Shown here in pieces: positions 9,249 through 18,393 of a stretch of DNA of 64,000 nt; within the stretch, counting starts at the first letter, position 1, and every line of letters begins with the position of its first letter. A program made the translations under genes and the position numbers. The stretch is from positions 41,229-105,228 of the forward strand of contig NZ_JBAFWT010000017.1 of NCBI RefSeq assembly GCF_043195195.1, given 5' to 3'. Under the pieces are notes generated by a model. That model saw only the letters and a list, made by a program, of their open reading frames with translations. It was not told the origin of the DNA and did no database searches. This DNA comes from NCEH01 sp043195195. Its GTDB lineage: Bacteria > Pseudomonadota > Alphaproteobacteria > Rhizobiales > Xanthobacteraceae.

Positions 9249-10574
9249 TCACTTGGTGATGAGGGCGGTCTTCTGCGGAACGGAGTCGAAACGATAGCGC
9301 ACGCCGAGCGAGACAATGTCCACATAGGCGTTGTTGACCTCGGCCACGAGCACACCGCGCGTCAGATTTGCCGTATCGAGCGGACTAAGGTTGATGGACC
9401 CGGTTTCACCGAAGATGTGGCTGTAAGCGAGATCGATGCTGAGATTTTCGGTCCAGGCATAGGTCAGGCCGGCAGAAAGCCACAGCCGGTTGCTGTCGGG
9501 AAGGCGGGGCGTACGGTATTCGTCGGTAACGGGCGAGATTTCGTAGGCAATACCGGCGCGCAAGGCGAGCTTTGGATCCCACTGATACTCTAGACCGCCG
9601 GAGAAGAACCAGCCGTCCTGCCAGTGCATGGACAGGATGGAAGGATTAGAACCCACCGGTTCGATCACCAATTCCTGGAGTTTCGACCAATTGGTCCATT
9701 CCACGGTACCGAGCACGGTCCAGCGCGGATCAAGCTGGGACCGCAAGCTTGCAGTCACCTGGTCCGGCAGGTTCAGGCCAGCGGTGGTCGGCGCCTTGCC
9801 CAGCACGTTGCCTGTCGGCAAGGACAAGGTTGTGGAACCGTTGAGATTCTGGTCCAGCCCGGAGCGATAGCCGACGCCAATGGTGGTGCCGGGACGCAGG
9901 GTGAACAGGGCGCCGAGCGTGAAGCCGGCGGCGAAATCGTCGCCATTCACTTCAGCCGCCCCCTGGAGATAGCGTGGCGCACCCGAGAGAATCTGGGCCT
10001 GGTTGAGCTTGGCGTCGATGTAATTGATCACGACGCCGCCGCCGAGGGTCAGCCACTCGTTGACCTTGTAGGCTGCCGAGGCAGTCGCGTTCATATCGAA
10101 GATGCGGCTGTAGCAGCCATAATAGCGTCCCGACCAGTTACAGGGCGCGTCGGTGATCAAGCCGTACGGCGAGGTCACCGCGAGGCCAACGGCCCAGCGG
10201 TCCCACGCATAGCTAATATAGCTGGTGGGCAAGGTGCCGTTGTCGACGATATCGCCGACACCGACGTTGCCCAGATTGGTGCCGAGCGCGCTGCGAGCGC
10301 CCGCTACATCGATAGAGGCGTGGGGCGCGATATAGGTGATGTTGCCTTCCGCGGAGAGACCAGGAGCAAAGCTGATCGCCGCGGGGTTCCAATACATGGA
10401 AGCAAGGCCCGCGCCCCCGCCGGCAGCGCTGCCGGCAAAGGCCGAACCCAGATAATAGGCGCTCTGTTCGCGCAGGGCAAAGCCGCCCGCGCCAGCGGCC
10501 GAAACGCCGCCCAAAAACAGCGCCGGCATCATCAGGACGGAACCGGTACGCGCCAAAGCGTGACGTTTAGACAT
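9249..10574 (-). CDS. fadL: OmpP1/FadL family outer-membrane long-chain fatty-acid transporter
   Basis: A 441-residue outer-membrane beta-barrel with an N-terminal signal peptide (hydrophobic to about residue 30). The N-terminal plug shows the FadL signature GLASMYWNPAA. The rest alternates polar and aromatic residues as expected for about 14 strands and ends in an aromatic-containing strand (GVRYRFDSV). FadL channels bring long-chain fatty acids or hydrophobic compounds into the periplasm. It is transcribed away from the MerR-type regulator and the fadA operon, and upstream of the acyl-CoA ligase. The strong neighbourhood makes fatty acids the likely substrate. Confidence 0.92.
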   Translation of the reverse strand: MSKRHALARTGSVLMMPALFLGGVSAAGAGGFALREQSAYYLGSAFAGSAAGGGAGLASMYWNPAAISFAPGLSAEGNITYIAPHASIDVAGARSALGTNLGNVGVGDIVDNGTLPTSYISYAWDRWAVGLAVTSPYGLITDAPCNWSGRYYGCYSRIFDMNATASAAYKVNEWLTLGGGVVINYIDAKLNQAQILSGAPRYLQGAAEVNGDDFAAGFTLGALFTLRPGTTIGVGYRSGLDQNLNGSTTLSLPTGNVLGKAPTTAGLNLPDQVTASLRSQLDPRWTVLGTVEWTNWSKLQELVIEPVGSNPSILSMHWQDGWFFSGGLEYQWDPKLALRAGIAYEISPVTDEYRTPRLPDSNRLWLSAGLTYAWTENLSIDLAYSHIFGETGSINLSPLDTANLTRGVLVAEVNNAYVDIVSLGVRYRFDSVPQKTALITK

Positions 10575-11029
10575 GATGCCCCCTTGGGTTGCGTTTCCTT
10601 AGGGCACCCCGTCTTTTGTGCGGCGCACGTAACAGTGCTTCAGATGCCCTATACGTCAACAAGCATGCCTATTCGAACGCAAGCGTCAACGGCTTGAGCT
10701 CGCTCGACATACGAAAAACATCTTTAACCACTGCTGTGTGGCAGACATGCAACGCATGCTTGCATGTGTTCTGGGCCAAGCGATCGAATTCGACCGCATC
10801 TGAAAATATTATGGCAGCAAATCTGACGTGTTTTTCCCACTGGGAGTCGAGCCCATCCATTTGTGATGTTGTGCATCGCGAAATTTCAGTCGCCGATTCC
10901 TTCGCAACGCAATAGAGCGGGCATATTCACGCATCCTTGTCTTGGCGCCGACCTTGTGCAGGGCTTGCGTCAGGGGGCAAAGCATGTATCCTGGCGTTCA
11001 TTGGATGACGTATAGGTAAGGTTGCGACA
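10575..11029. promoter_or_regulatory. Divergent regulatory region between fadL and the MerR-type gene
   Basis: No gene is visible in these 455 bases. It must hold the promoters of both fadL and the regulator. Two signals stand out: a perfect 8-bp inverted repeat at 10745-10767, and an 11-base word present once near each gene in opposite orientation (10648-10658 and 11006-11016). TTGCGT and TATCCT spaced by about 16 bases, near 10974-11000, could be a weak sigma-70 promoter for the regulator, placing the downstream word at the transcription start. These are motif readings only. Confidence 0.5.
10745..10767. promoter_or_regulatory. Perfect 8-7-8 inverted repeat, candidate operator
   Basis: ACATGCAA (10745-10752) and TTGCATGT (10760-10767) are exact reverse complements around seven bases that themselves contain the palindrome GCATGC. 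It sits mid-way in the fadL/MerR intergenic region and has no T-run, so it looks like a protein-binding site rather than a terminator. The binder is unknown. Confidence 0.55.
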
Positions 11030-11461
11030 GTGGCAGTCAAGCGCGGCACCACGGGTGCGATAACGGACGCATTTTTCACCGTGACGGAGTTGGCGCGAGA
11101 CCTTTCCGTCACAGCGCGCACCATTCGTTTTTATGAGGATAAGGGGCTCATCACCCCCCGCCGGGCCGGCAATATTCGTGTCTACACCAAGCGTGATCGG
11201 GCACGGATGGCGCTGATCCTGCGCGGCAAGCGGCTTGGCTTCAGCTTGCGGGAAATCAAGGATTACCTGGATCTTTACGACGTCGATCCGACCCAGATCG
11301 AGCAGATCCGCCTGCTGCTGAAGCAGGTCCGCACCCGCCTCGAAATGTTGGAGGACCAACGCTTGGCGCTGGAGGAAACCATCGACGAGCTGAAGGAGAT
11401 CGAGGCGCAGACCGAGGAGGCCTTGAAGCTGGACGCCGCTGCGGCACGTGCCGCGGGCTGA
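11030..11461 (+). CDS. MerR family transcriptional regulator, probable fatty-acid degradation regulator
   Basis: A 143-residue protein. Residues 14-85 form the MerR winged helix-turn-helix (FTVTELARDLSVTARTIRFY, then GLITPRR and the wing); the rest is a charged dimerisation coiled coil rich in Glu, Gln and Leu. There is no cysteine pair for metal binding, so it belongs with the effector-poor MerR/LiuR-like regulators. Start GTG 11030 has AAGG eight bases before it. It lies between fadL and the fadA-fadN-fadE cluster. Regulators of this type control branched-chain amino-acid or fatty-acid catabolism in proteobacteria, so control of both flanking transcripts is inferred. Confidence 0.87.
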   Translation: MAVKRGTTGAITDAFFTVTELARDLSVTARTIRFYEDKGLITPRRAGNIRVYTKRDRARMALILRGKRLGFSLREIKDYLDLYDVDPTQIEQIRLLLKQVRTRLEMLEDQRLALEETIDELKEIEAQTEEALKLDAAAARAAG

Positions 11462-11706
11462 CCGGCCGCTCCCCCACCGCACCGCCGGTCAGCCAGGCGG
11501 GCGTCGCCCCGGCATCATATCCAGTATGCCATTCCCTATCCGATCCCCTCGGATCGGCCGTGCTACGCCGCTATGGCTGGAAAGACTTGGAAACACGGAC
11601 ATTGTCACGAAGCAATAGCTTCACCCGGCCGTGAATAGCCTCAATCGACTTATAGACGCGACAAGCAGGAACGTCTGTCAACAAAAGAGACCTGGTAGGA
11701 GAGCCC

Positions 11707-12843
11707 ATGCAGAACGTGGTCATCGCAGGCTATGCCCGCTCGCCTTTCGCGCCCGCCAAGAAGGGAGACCTCGCGCGCGTCCGCCCCGACGACTTGGCGG
11801 CGCAGGTGGTCCGAGAGCTCATCGCCCGCACCAAGGTCAATCCCGAAGACATCGAAGACCTGATTGTAGGCTGCGCCTTTCCCGAAGCGGAGCAGGGCTT
11901 CAACGTGGCGCGCCTCATCGGCATGATTGCCGACCTGCCGCAATCGGTGGCTGGTGTGACCGTGAACCGCTTCTGCGGCTCCTCCATGCAGGCCATCCAC
12001 ATGGCCGCAGGGCAGATCCAGCTTGGCGCTGGCGAGGTGTTCGTGTGCGCCGGCGTCGAGAGCATGAGCCGCGTGCCCATGACCGGCTTCAATCCAATGC
12101 CGAACCCCGCTTTGTATGAAAAGAACCATGCCGCCTACATGGGCATGGGGGACACGGCCGAAAATGTCGCGCACAAATGGCAGATCAGCCGTGCCGACCA
12201 GGACGCGTTCGCCTTGAAGAGCCAGCACAAGGCCGCCAAGGCGCAGGCCGAGGGCCGTCTGAAGGATGAGATCGTCTCGATCCAGATCAAGGGCAAATCG
12301 GTTGATGCCGACGGCTGCATCCGAGCCGGATCCAAGCCTGAGGATTTCGCCGGCCTGAAGCCGGCCTTCGATGAAAACGGCACCGTCACCGCCGGCACCT
12401 CCTCGCCGCTGACCGATGGCGCTTCCGCCGTGCTCGTCTGCACCGAAGCTTATGCCGAAAAGCACGGCCTCACCCCACTTGCGCGCCTGCGTGGCGTGGC
12501 CGTGGCTGGCTGCGCGCCGGAAATCATGGGCATCGGCCCGGTCGCGGCGACCCGCAAAGCGCTCGCGCGCTCAAACATCACAGTGAACGATCTCGATGTG
12601 GTGGAGCTGAACGAAGCCTTCGCTTCCCAGGCGCTTGCCTGCATCAGCGAATTGGCGCTGCGCGAGGACACGATCAATATCGACGGCGGTGCCATCGCCC
12701 TTGGCCATCCGCTCGGCGCCACCGGTGCCCGCATCGTCGGCAAGGCCGCTTCGCTGCTGAAGCGCGAGGGCGGGCGTTATGCACTGGCCACCCAGTGCAT
12801 CGGCGGCGGACAGGGCATCGCCACTATTCTCGAACGCATCTGA
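11707..12843 (+). CDS. fadA: Acetyl-CoA C-acyltransferase (3-ketoacyl-CoA thiolase)
   Basis: A 378-residue thiolase that cleaves 3-ketoacyl-CoA with CoA to release acetyl-CoA, the last step of the beta-oxidation cycle. The nucleophilic cysteine is in NRFCGSS (C90). The GHPLGATGAR box with the catalytic His and the C-terminal CIGGGQG with the second cysteine are intact. GGAGA precedes ATG 11707. It is the first gene of a tight cluster, with the FadN-type gene 15 bases downstream. It could also serve as a biosynthetic thiolase, but its partners argue for degradation. Confidence 0.95.
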   Translation: MQNVVIAGYARSPFAPAKKGDLARVRPDDLAAQVVRELIARTKVNPEDIEDLIVGCAFPEAEQGFNVARLIGMIADLPQSVAGVTVNRFCGSSMQAIHMAAGQIQLGAGEVFVCAGVESMSRVPMTGFNPMPNPALYEKNHAAYMGMGDTAENVAHKWQISRADQDAFALKSQHKAAKAQAEGRLKDEIVSIQIKGKSVDADGCIRAGSKPEDFAGLKPAFDENGTVTAGTSSPLTDGASAVLVCTEAYAEKHGLTPLARLRGVAVAGCAPEIMGIGPVAATRKALARSNITVNDLDVVELNEAFASQALACISELALREDTINIDGGAIALGHPLGATGARIVGKAASLLKREGGRYALATQCIGGGQGIATILERI

Positions 12844-12858
12844 CCGGAGGCGCGTGAG

Positions 12859-15186
12859 ATGAACGAAATCAAGAAGGTCGCCGTCATCGGCGCCGGCGTC
12901 ATGGGCGCGGGCATCGCCGCTCATGTGGCGAATGCGGGCATTCCCGTTCTGCTGCTGGATATCGTCCCGCAAGGTGCGACCAATCGCAATGCCATCGCGG
13001 AAGGTGCCATCGCGCGCCTGCTGAAGGCGGACCCCGCCGCTTTCATGTCCAAGGCCGCAGCCAAGCTCGTCACAGCGGGAAATATCGAGGATCATCTCGA
13101 CCAGATCGCGACCTGCGACTGGATCGTCGAAGCGGTGATCGAACGGCTCGATATCAAGCAGGCGCTCTATGCCAAGATCGAGGCCGCGCGTACCCCTGGC
13201 AGCGCGGTGTCCTCCAACACCTCAACCATCCCGTTGGCCGATTTGACCGCCGGTCTTCCGGAGAGTTTCGCCCGCGACTTCCTCATCACCCATTTCTTCA
13301 ATCCGCCGCGCTACATGCGGCTGCTGGAGATCGTCGCGGGGCCGAAGACCGATCCGGCGACTGTGGCCAAGGTTTCCGCCTTCGCCGACGTGAAGCTCGG
13401 CAAGACGATCGTCACCTGCAAGGATACGCTGGGCTTCATCGCCAACCGGCTCGGCACCTTCTGGCTGAACCTTGCGGTCGGCGAGGCGATCGATAAGGGC
13501 CTGAAGGTCGAGGAAGCGGATGCCGTAATGGGACGGCCGTTCGGCATTCCCAAGACCGGAATCTTTGGGTTACTCGACCTCGTCGGACTCGACCTGATGC
13601 CCCATGTGCAGGGCAGCCTGGAGCGTGCGCTCCCCAAGAACGATCCCTTTCACGCTACGCTGCGCGACGTCCCCCTGCTCAAGACCATGATTGAGACCGG
13701 ATATACCGGCCGCAAGGGCAAGGGCGGATTTTACCGTCTGAACCGCGAGAACGGCGGCAAGGTGAAGGAAGCCATCGACCTTTCCACCGGCCAGTATCGT
13801 CTGCAGGAAAAGGCAGCCCTGCCGGAACTGGAGGACGGTGGCGGCAAGGATCTTCTCGCCCTTCTTTCGGCCCCCGGCGCGGCCGGACGGTATTCTTGGG
13901 CGGTGATGGGGCGGACCCTCGCCTATGCCGCCCGGCTCGTGGGTGAAGCCGCCGACGACGTGGTGGCGATCGATGAGGCCATGCGCCTTGGCTACAATTG
14001 GAAATGGGGCCCGTTCGAGCTGATCGACAAGATCGGCGCGGCCAATGTCATCGCCCGCCTCAAGGCGGACGGTGAGCCCATACCCGATCTGCTTGCCATG
14101 GCCGAAGCTCAGCCTTTCTACCGGGTGGAAAACGGCACGCGGCAATACCTCGGGCTCGACGGCGCCTATCATGACGTGACGCGCCCCGACGGCGTGCTGC
14201 TGCTCGCCGACATCAAGCTCAACAGCACGCCCTTGATGAAGAACGGCTCGGCGGCGCTGTGGGACATCGGCGACGGCGTGGTGTGCCTCGAATTCACCAG
14301 CAAGGGAAATTCGCTGGACGAGGGCATCATTACCCTTCTGGGCAAGAGCATTCGTCTTGTGAAGGACAAGTACAAGGCACTTGTCATCTATAATGAAGGC
14401 TCGAATTTCTCGGTTGGGGCCAATCTTGGCCTGGCCCTGTTCGCCTGCAACATCGCGGCGTTCGGTGAGGTGGAGAAGCTGGTGGCGACCGGGCAGAAGG
14501 CCTACCAGGAGCTCAAATACGCCCCCTTCCCCGTCGTCTCCGCCCCCGCGGGCATGGCGCTCGGCGGTGGGTGCGAGATCCTGCTGCATTCCGATGCGGT
14601 CCAGGCCCACGCGGAAAGCTATATCGGCCTGGTGGAATGCGGCGTCGGTCTGCTGCCCGGCTGGGGCGGCTGCAAGGAGATGCTGACCCGCTGGCAGAAC
14701 GCCAAGGGCATGCCCAAGGGGCCCATGCCCGCCACTTCGAAGGTGTTCGAGCTGGTCAGCGTCGCCACGGTCTCCAAGTCCGCCGCCGAGGCGAAGGAAT
14801 ATCTGTTCCTGCGCGAAGGCGACGGCATCACGATGAACCGCGACCGCCTGCTTGCGGATGCGAAGGCCAAGGCCCTGGCGCTGGCGGAAAACTATGTGCC
14901 GCCCAAGCCCAAGGACCTCACCTTACCCGGCCCGTCGGGCAAGACCGCCCTGGTCATGGCGGCGGAAGGTTTCCACAAGCGCGGCATGGCCACCAAGCAC
15001 GACCTGGTGGTGGCGGGTGCCTTGGCCGAAGTGCTGTCCGGCGGCAAGGCGGACCATATCGAGCCGGTGACGGAAGCCCAGGTGCTGGAACTGGAGCGAG
15101 CGAATTTCATGCGCCTCATCAAGACCAACGCGACGCTCGCTCGCATCGAGCACACACTGGAAACCGGCCGCCCGCTGCGGAACTGA
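12859..15186 (+). CDS. fadN: 3-hydroxyacyl-CoA dehydrogenase/enoyl-CoA hydratase, FadN-type
   Basis: A 775-residue bifunctional enzyme performing hydration and NAD-dependent oxidation in beta-oxidation. The dehydrogenase comes first: the Rossmann motif VIGAGVMGAGIAAHVANAG begins near residue 9, HFFNPPRYM lies near residue 145, and a second dehydrogenase domain follows. The crotonase domain is C-terminal (about residues 440-660, with GMALGGGCEILLHSD and GLVECGVGLLPGWGG). This order is opposite to E. coli FadB and matches Bacillus subtilis FadN, whose operon also has thiolase and acyl-CoA dehydrogenase partners. A GGAGG precedes ATG 12859. The symbol fadB is often used for such genes. Confidence 0.92.
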   Translation: MNEIKKVAVIGAGVMGAGIAAHVANAGIPVLLLDIVPQGATNRNAIAEGAIARLLKADPAAFMSKAAAKLVTAGNIEDHLDQIATCDWIVEAVIERLDIKQALYAKIEAARTPGSAVSSNTSTIPLADLTAGLPESFARDFLITHFFNPPRYMRLLEIVAGPKTDPATVAKVSAFADVKLGKTIVTCKDTLGFIANRLGTFWLNLAVGEAIDKGLKVEEADAVMGRPFGIPKTGIFGLLDLVGLDLMPHVQGSLERALPKNDPFHATLRDVPLLKTMIETGYTGRKGKGGFYRLNRENGGKVKEAIDLSTGQYRLQEKAALPELEDGGGKDLLALLSAPGAAGRYSWAVMGRTLAYAARLVGEAADDVVAIDEAMRLGYNWKWGPFELIDKIGAANVIARLKADGEPIPDLLAMAEAQPFYRVENGTRQYLGLDGAYHDVTRPDGVLLLADIKLNSTPLMKNGSAALWDIGDGVVCLEFTSKGNSLDEGIITLLGKSIRLVKDKYKALVIYNEGSNFSVGANLGLALFACNIAAFGEVEKLVATGQKAYQELKYAPFPVVSAPAGMALGGGCEILLHSDAVQAHAESYIGLVECGVGLLPGWGGCKEMLTRWQNAKGMPKGPMPATSKVFELVSVATVSKSAAEAKEYLFLREGDGITMNRDRLLADAKAKALALAENYVPPKPKDLTLPGPSGKTALVMAAEGFHKRGMATKHDLVVAGALAEVLSGGKADHIEPVTEAQVLELERANFMRLIKTNATLARIEHTLETGRPLRN

Positions 15187-15205
15187 GTGCCCGCTCCCTT
15201 CGCGT

Positions 15206-15323
15206 TTCCTCTCCCGCTCGCGGGGGAGGGCTAGGGAGGGGGAAGGTGGACTGTCGCGGTTCGGCGAACGACGCCCTGCTTGATGGCCCCCTCCCCGACC
15301 CTCCCCCGCAAGCGGGAGAGGAA
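15206..15323. repeat. REP-like palindromic element between fadN and fadE
   Basis: A left arm (15206-15243, starting TTCCTCTCCCGCTCGCGG) and a right arm (15286-15323) are near-identical inverted copies of about 38 bases separated by about 42 bases. Each arm also folds on itself. This CTCTCCCGC...GCGGGAGAGG type is a common dispersed intergenic repeat in alphaproteobacterial chromosomes. Its effect could be mRNA stabilisation or attenuation between the two genes. Confidence 0.75.
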
Positions 15324-15378
15324 GTTGACCGAATATGAGCCTCTTGGAGAGGCCCCAGAGCACAACGGGAGAGCGACC

Positions 15379-17169
15379 ATGCAGACCTATCAGCCCCCGC
15401 TCCGCGACATGCGCTTCGTGCTGCACGAACTCCATGGCAGCGAGAGCTTGAAGGACATGAAGGGCCTCGAAGAGGTAACGCCGGACCTGATCGATGCCGT
15501 GCTGGAAGAGGCCGGCAAGCTGGTGACCGAGGTGCTGGCGCCCATCAACATGGCCGCCGATCAGGAAGGCTGCACCTACGAGAACGGGGTCGTACGCACG
15601 CCGAAGGGCTTCAAGCAGGCCTATGACACCTATCGCGAGGGCGGCTGGAACGGCATCGCCTGTGATCCCGAATGGGGCGGCCAAGGCCTGCCGGCGAGCG
15701 TGACCAAGTTCATCGAAGAGATGATGTGCTCGGCCAACCTCGCCTTCGGTCTTTATCCCGGCCTGACACATGGCGCCTATATCGCGCTGAAGAATCACGC
15801 CTCGCAGGAGTTGAAGGAACGCTATCTCCCGAAGATGGTGGAGGGCGGCTGGACCGGCACCATGTGCCTCACGGAGCCCCATTGCGGCACCGATCTCGGC
15901 CTGCTGCGCACCAAGGCGGAGCCGCAGGACGATGGCAGCTATGCCATCACCGGCTCGAAGATCTTCATCTCAGCCGGCGAGCATGATCTGACGGAGAACA
16001 TCATCCATCTGGTGCTTGCCCGACTGCCGGACGCGCCCAAGGGCGTCAAGGGCATCTCCCTGTTCCTGGTGCCGAAGTTCCTCCCCACCGAGGATGGCCG
16101 CCCCGGCATGCGCAACGGTGTTCAATGCACCGGTATTGAGCACAAGATGGGCATCCACGGCTCGGCCACCTGCCAGCTCTCCTTCGACGATGCCAAGGGC
16201 TGGCTCGTGGGCGAGCCGCACAAGGGCATGCGGGCCATGTTCTCGATGATGAATTCCGAGCGGCTCTCCGTGGGAACGCAGGGGCTCGGCGTCGGCGAAG
16301 CGGCCTATCAGAGCGCCGTGACCTACGCCAAGGAGCGCCTGCAGGGACGTGCGCTCACTGGCGCGAAATACCCGGACAAGCCCGCCGATCCGATCATCGT
16401 GCATCCCGACGTGCGACGCACCCTCATGACCATGCGCGCTTATAACGAGGGCTGCCGCGCGCTTTCCGGCTGGGTGGCCCGCAACCTCGACCTGATGGAG
16501 CGCTCCAACGACCCGGAGGAGCGCCAGCGGGCCGAGGATTTCACCGCCCTCATGACCCCCATCGTGAAGGCCATGTTCACCGATCTCGGCTTCACCAACG
16601 CCTCACTGGGCGTCCAAGTCTACGGTGGGCACGGCTATATCCGCGACCACGGGATGGAGCAGTATCTGCGCGATGCCCGCATCGCCATGATCTATGAAGG
16701 CACAAATGGCGTGCAGGCGCTGGACCTGGTGGGCCGAAAGCTCGGCGCGCACACCGGGCGCCTTCTGCGCTCGTTCTTCCATCCGGTGCTGGAATTCATC
16801 GACGCCAAGCTCGACGATCCCGACCTCGGGCCGCTGGTGGGCCCGCTCGGCAAGGCGTTCGGCGCCCTCCAACTCGCCACCGCCCACATCGCCGAGAAGG
16901 GCATGAAGGATCCCGACGAGGCCGGCGCCGCCGCGACCGAATATCTGCGCCTGTTCGGCCTCGTTGCGCTCGGCTACATGTGGGTCCGGATGGCGGAAGT
17001 CGCATTGCAAAAGCGCGGCGAAGCCAATGGAGAAACAGCCTTCTATGAGGCAAAGCTCGTCACGGCCCGCTTCTTCATCGACCGCCTGCTTCCGGAAGTC
17101 GCCGCACTTTGGGGTTCCATCAAGACCGGCAAGGCGTCCATGATGGCGCTGGACGACGCATCTTTCTGA
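15379..17169 (+). CDS. fadE: Acyl-CoA dehydrogenase, C-terminally extended (FadE-like)
   Basis: A 596-residue FAD enzyme that introduces the trans-2 double bond in acyl-CoA, the first step of beta-oxidation. The FAD-binding segments CLTEPHCGTDLGLLRT and AITGSKIFISAGEHD and the catalytic-glutamate segment IYEGTNG (E440) are present. The roughly 600-residue size with an extra C-terminal helical domain is the long bacterial type rather than the 380-residue mitochondrial type. ATG 15379 is supported by GGGAGAG before it and by homology beginning at MQTYQPPLRDMRF. It follows fadN after a REP-like element. Confidence 0.94.
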   Translation: MQTYQPPLRDMRFVLHELHGSESLKDMKGLEEVTPDLIDAVLEEAGKLVTEVLAPINMAADQEGCTYENGVVRTPKGFKQAYDTYREGGWNGIACDPEWGGQGLPASVTKFIEEMMCSANLAFGLYPGLTHGAYIALKNHASQELKERYLPKMVEGGWTGTMCLTEPHCGTDLGLLRTKAEPQDDGSYAITGSKIFISAGEHDLTENIIHLVLARLPDAPKGVKGISLFLVPKFLPTEDGRPGMRNGVQCTGIEHKMGIHGSATCQLSFDDAKGWLVGEPHKGMRAMFSMMNSERLSVGTQGLGVGEAAYQSAVTYAKERLQGRALTGAKYPDKPADPIIVHPDVRRTLMTMRAYNEGCRALSGWVARNLDLMERSNDPEERQRAEDFTALMTPIVKAMFTDLGFTNASLGVQVYGGHGYIRDHGMEQYLRDARIAMIYEGTNGVQALDLVGRKLGAHTGRLLRSFFHPVLEFIDAKLDDPDLGPLVGPLGKAFGALQLATAHIAEKGMKDPDEAGAAATEYLRLFGLVALGYMWVRMAEVALQKRGEANGETAFYEAKLVTARFFIDRLLPEVAALWGSIKTGKASMMALDDASF

Positions 17170-17247
17170 ACCCGCGCGGGCGCGCCTCCGGCCGCCCACG
17201 CCTATCTTAAGCGGTGCCCCCCAAGGGGCGCGCAAGCAGGAACCAGC

Positions 17248-17556
17248 ATGGCCGACCTCTCTTCCCTCATCGACCTCATGAGCGACCGCGCCGACGTGTT
17301 GCGCGAACTCGGCTACCGCGTGCGGTTCGACCTCACCGACACCGACGAATCCATCCTGTTGGATGCGACCGGACCGGTGGTGGATATCGCAGAAGGCTCC
17401 GGCGAGGCGGACGCGATCTTGAAGCTCTCCACCGATACGCTGGAAAAGCTCATCACCGGCCGCATCGGCCCCATGCTGGCCTTCTCCACCGGCCGCCTGC
17501 GCGTCGACGGCTCCCAGGGGGTCGCGCTAAAATTGGCAGGTCTGCTGGACAGCTGA
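17248..17556 (+). CDS. SCP2 sterol-binding domain protein
   Basis: A 102-residue single-domain protein. The alternating strands RVRFDLTDTDESILLD and the C-terminal helix region (LSTDTLEKLITGRIGPMLAFSTGRLRVDGSQGVALKLAGLL) match the SCP2 sterol-carrier fold, a lipid or acyl-CoA binding tunnel. A GGAA lies before ATG 17248. It sits 78 bases after fadE on the same strand. Bacterial SCP2 proteins next to beta-oxidation genes may carry hydrophobic intermediates; this role is inferred from context. Confidence 0.85.
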   Translation: MADLSSLIDLMSDRADVLRELGYRVRFDLTDTDESILLDATGPVVDIAEGSGEADAILKLSTDTLEKLITGRIGPMLAFSTGRLRVDGSQGVALKLAGLLDS

Positions 17557-17829
17557 CGCCCCCTGCCAGGGAGATGCGGCTCATTTCAGGCTCCACCGCA
17601 TATTGGAAGTATTCAAGCTTGACCTTTGCCGTTCCTATTCCCCGAGCGGAAAGTTCATTTAACTGTCACATCACAATACACGGGCTTGGAAACGTAGCCC
17701 CATCTTAACCATGAGCCGGCGTAGAACCTTCCCATCTGTTGGAAACGGAGCGGGGACTGGTAAAGCGCGGATGAAGTGGTAATGTGCGCGCCGTGGTGAC
17801 GGATTATTGATCTGCACTGGGAGAGACCG

Positions 17830-18363
17830 ATGAAGTCTGTAATTTTCGGCGCGCTGTTCGCGATGGTGGGCGCCATCGGAATAGCCAACGCGCAGGGTGC
17901 CAAGCCCGCGAATACCGAGGAAATGAAGCCCGCCAACTGGCTGTTCGTTCAGGTTGCCGATTCGGTCACCGTCGACGAAAAGACCATCACCCTGAAGGGC
18001 GTCGCGCCGCAGACCATCATGTTCTCGGACCGTCCCGAGCGCATGACCGGAGATGCGCCGACCGCCAATTTCGTGAAGTTCTGGAACAGCGGCAAGGACA
18101 GCTTCCAGAAGGACGCTCCCAATGCCACGCTCTCCGTAACCGTAGACGGCAAGCCAGTCACAGCCGTGGTGGAACTCACCAACCCGGTGCTGACCGGCGA
18201 TACCTTGGTCTACAATTATAAGGTCCTGAGCGATGAGAAGCCGGTTTCCGGCACCAGCGCCAGCCTGTTCATCGACTGGTGGTATGGCTACGGCCCCTAT
18301 TGGCACCCCGGCGGTTGCTGGCGCGGCCCTTACGGCGGCCTGCACTGCCGTCCGGGCTGGTGA
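17830..18363 (+). CDS. Exported protein of unknown function
   Basis: A 177-residue protein with a clear Sec signal peptide (hydrophobic core residues 3-17, cleavage probably after IANA near residue 20). The mature part is a soluble, strand-rich domain with ADSVTVDEKTITLKGV and a C-terminal tail rich in Trp, Tyr, Gly and Pro with two cysteines (WYGYGPYWHPGGCW, then LHCRPGW). GGGAGA precedes ATG 17830. A strong terminator follows. The family is not recognised. Probably periplasmic; the aromatic Gly-rich tail could mediate binding to other envelope parts. Confidence 0.75.
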   Translation: MKSVIFGALFAMVGAIGIANAQGAKPANTEEMKPANWLFVQVADSVTVDEKTITLKGVAPQTIMFSDRPERMTGDAPTANFVKFWNSGKDSFQKDAPNATLSVTVDGKPVTAVVELTNPVLTGDTLVYNYKVLSDEKPVSGTSASLFIDWWYGYGPYWHPGGCWRGPYGGLHCRPGW

Positions 18364-18393
18364 GCCCTCGCTTCTCTGATGCATGAAATCAAG

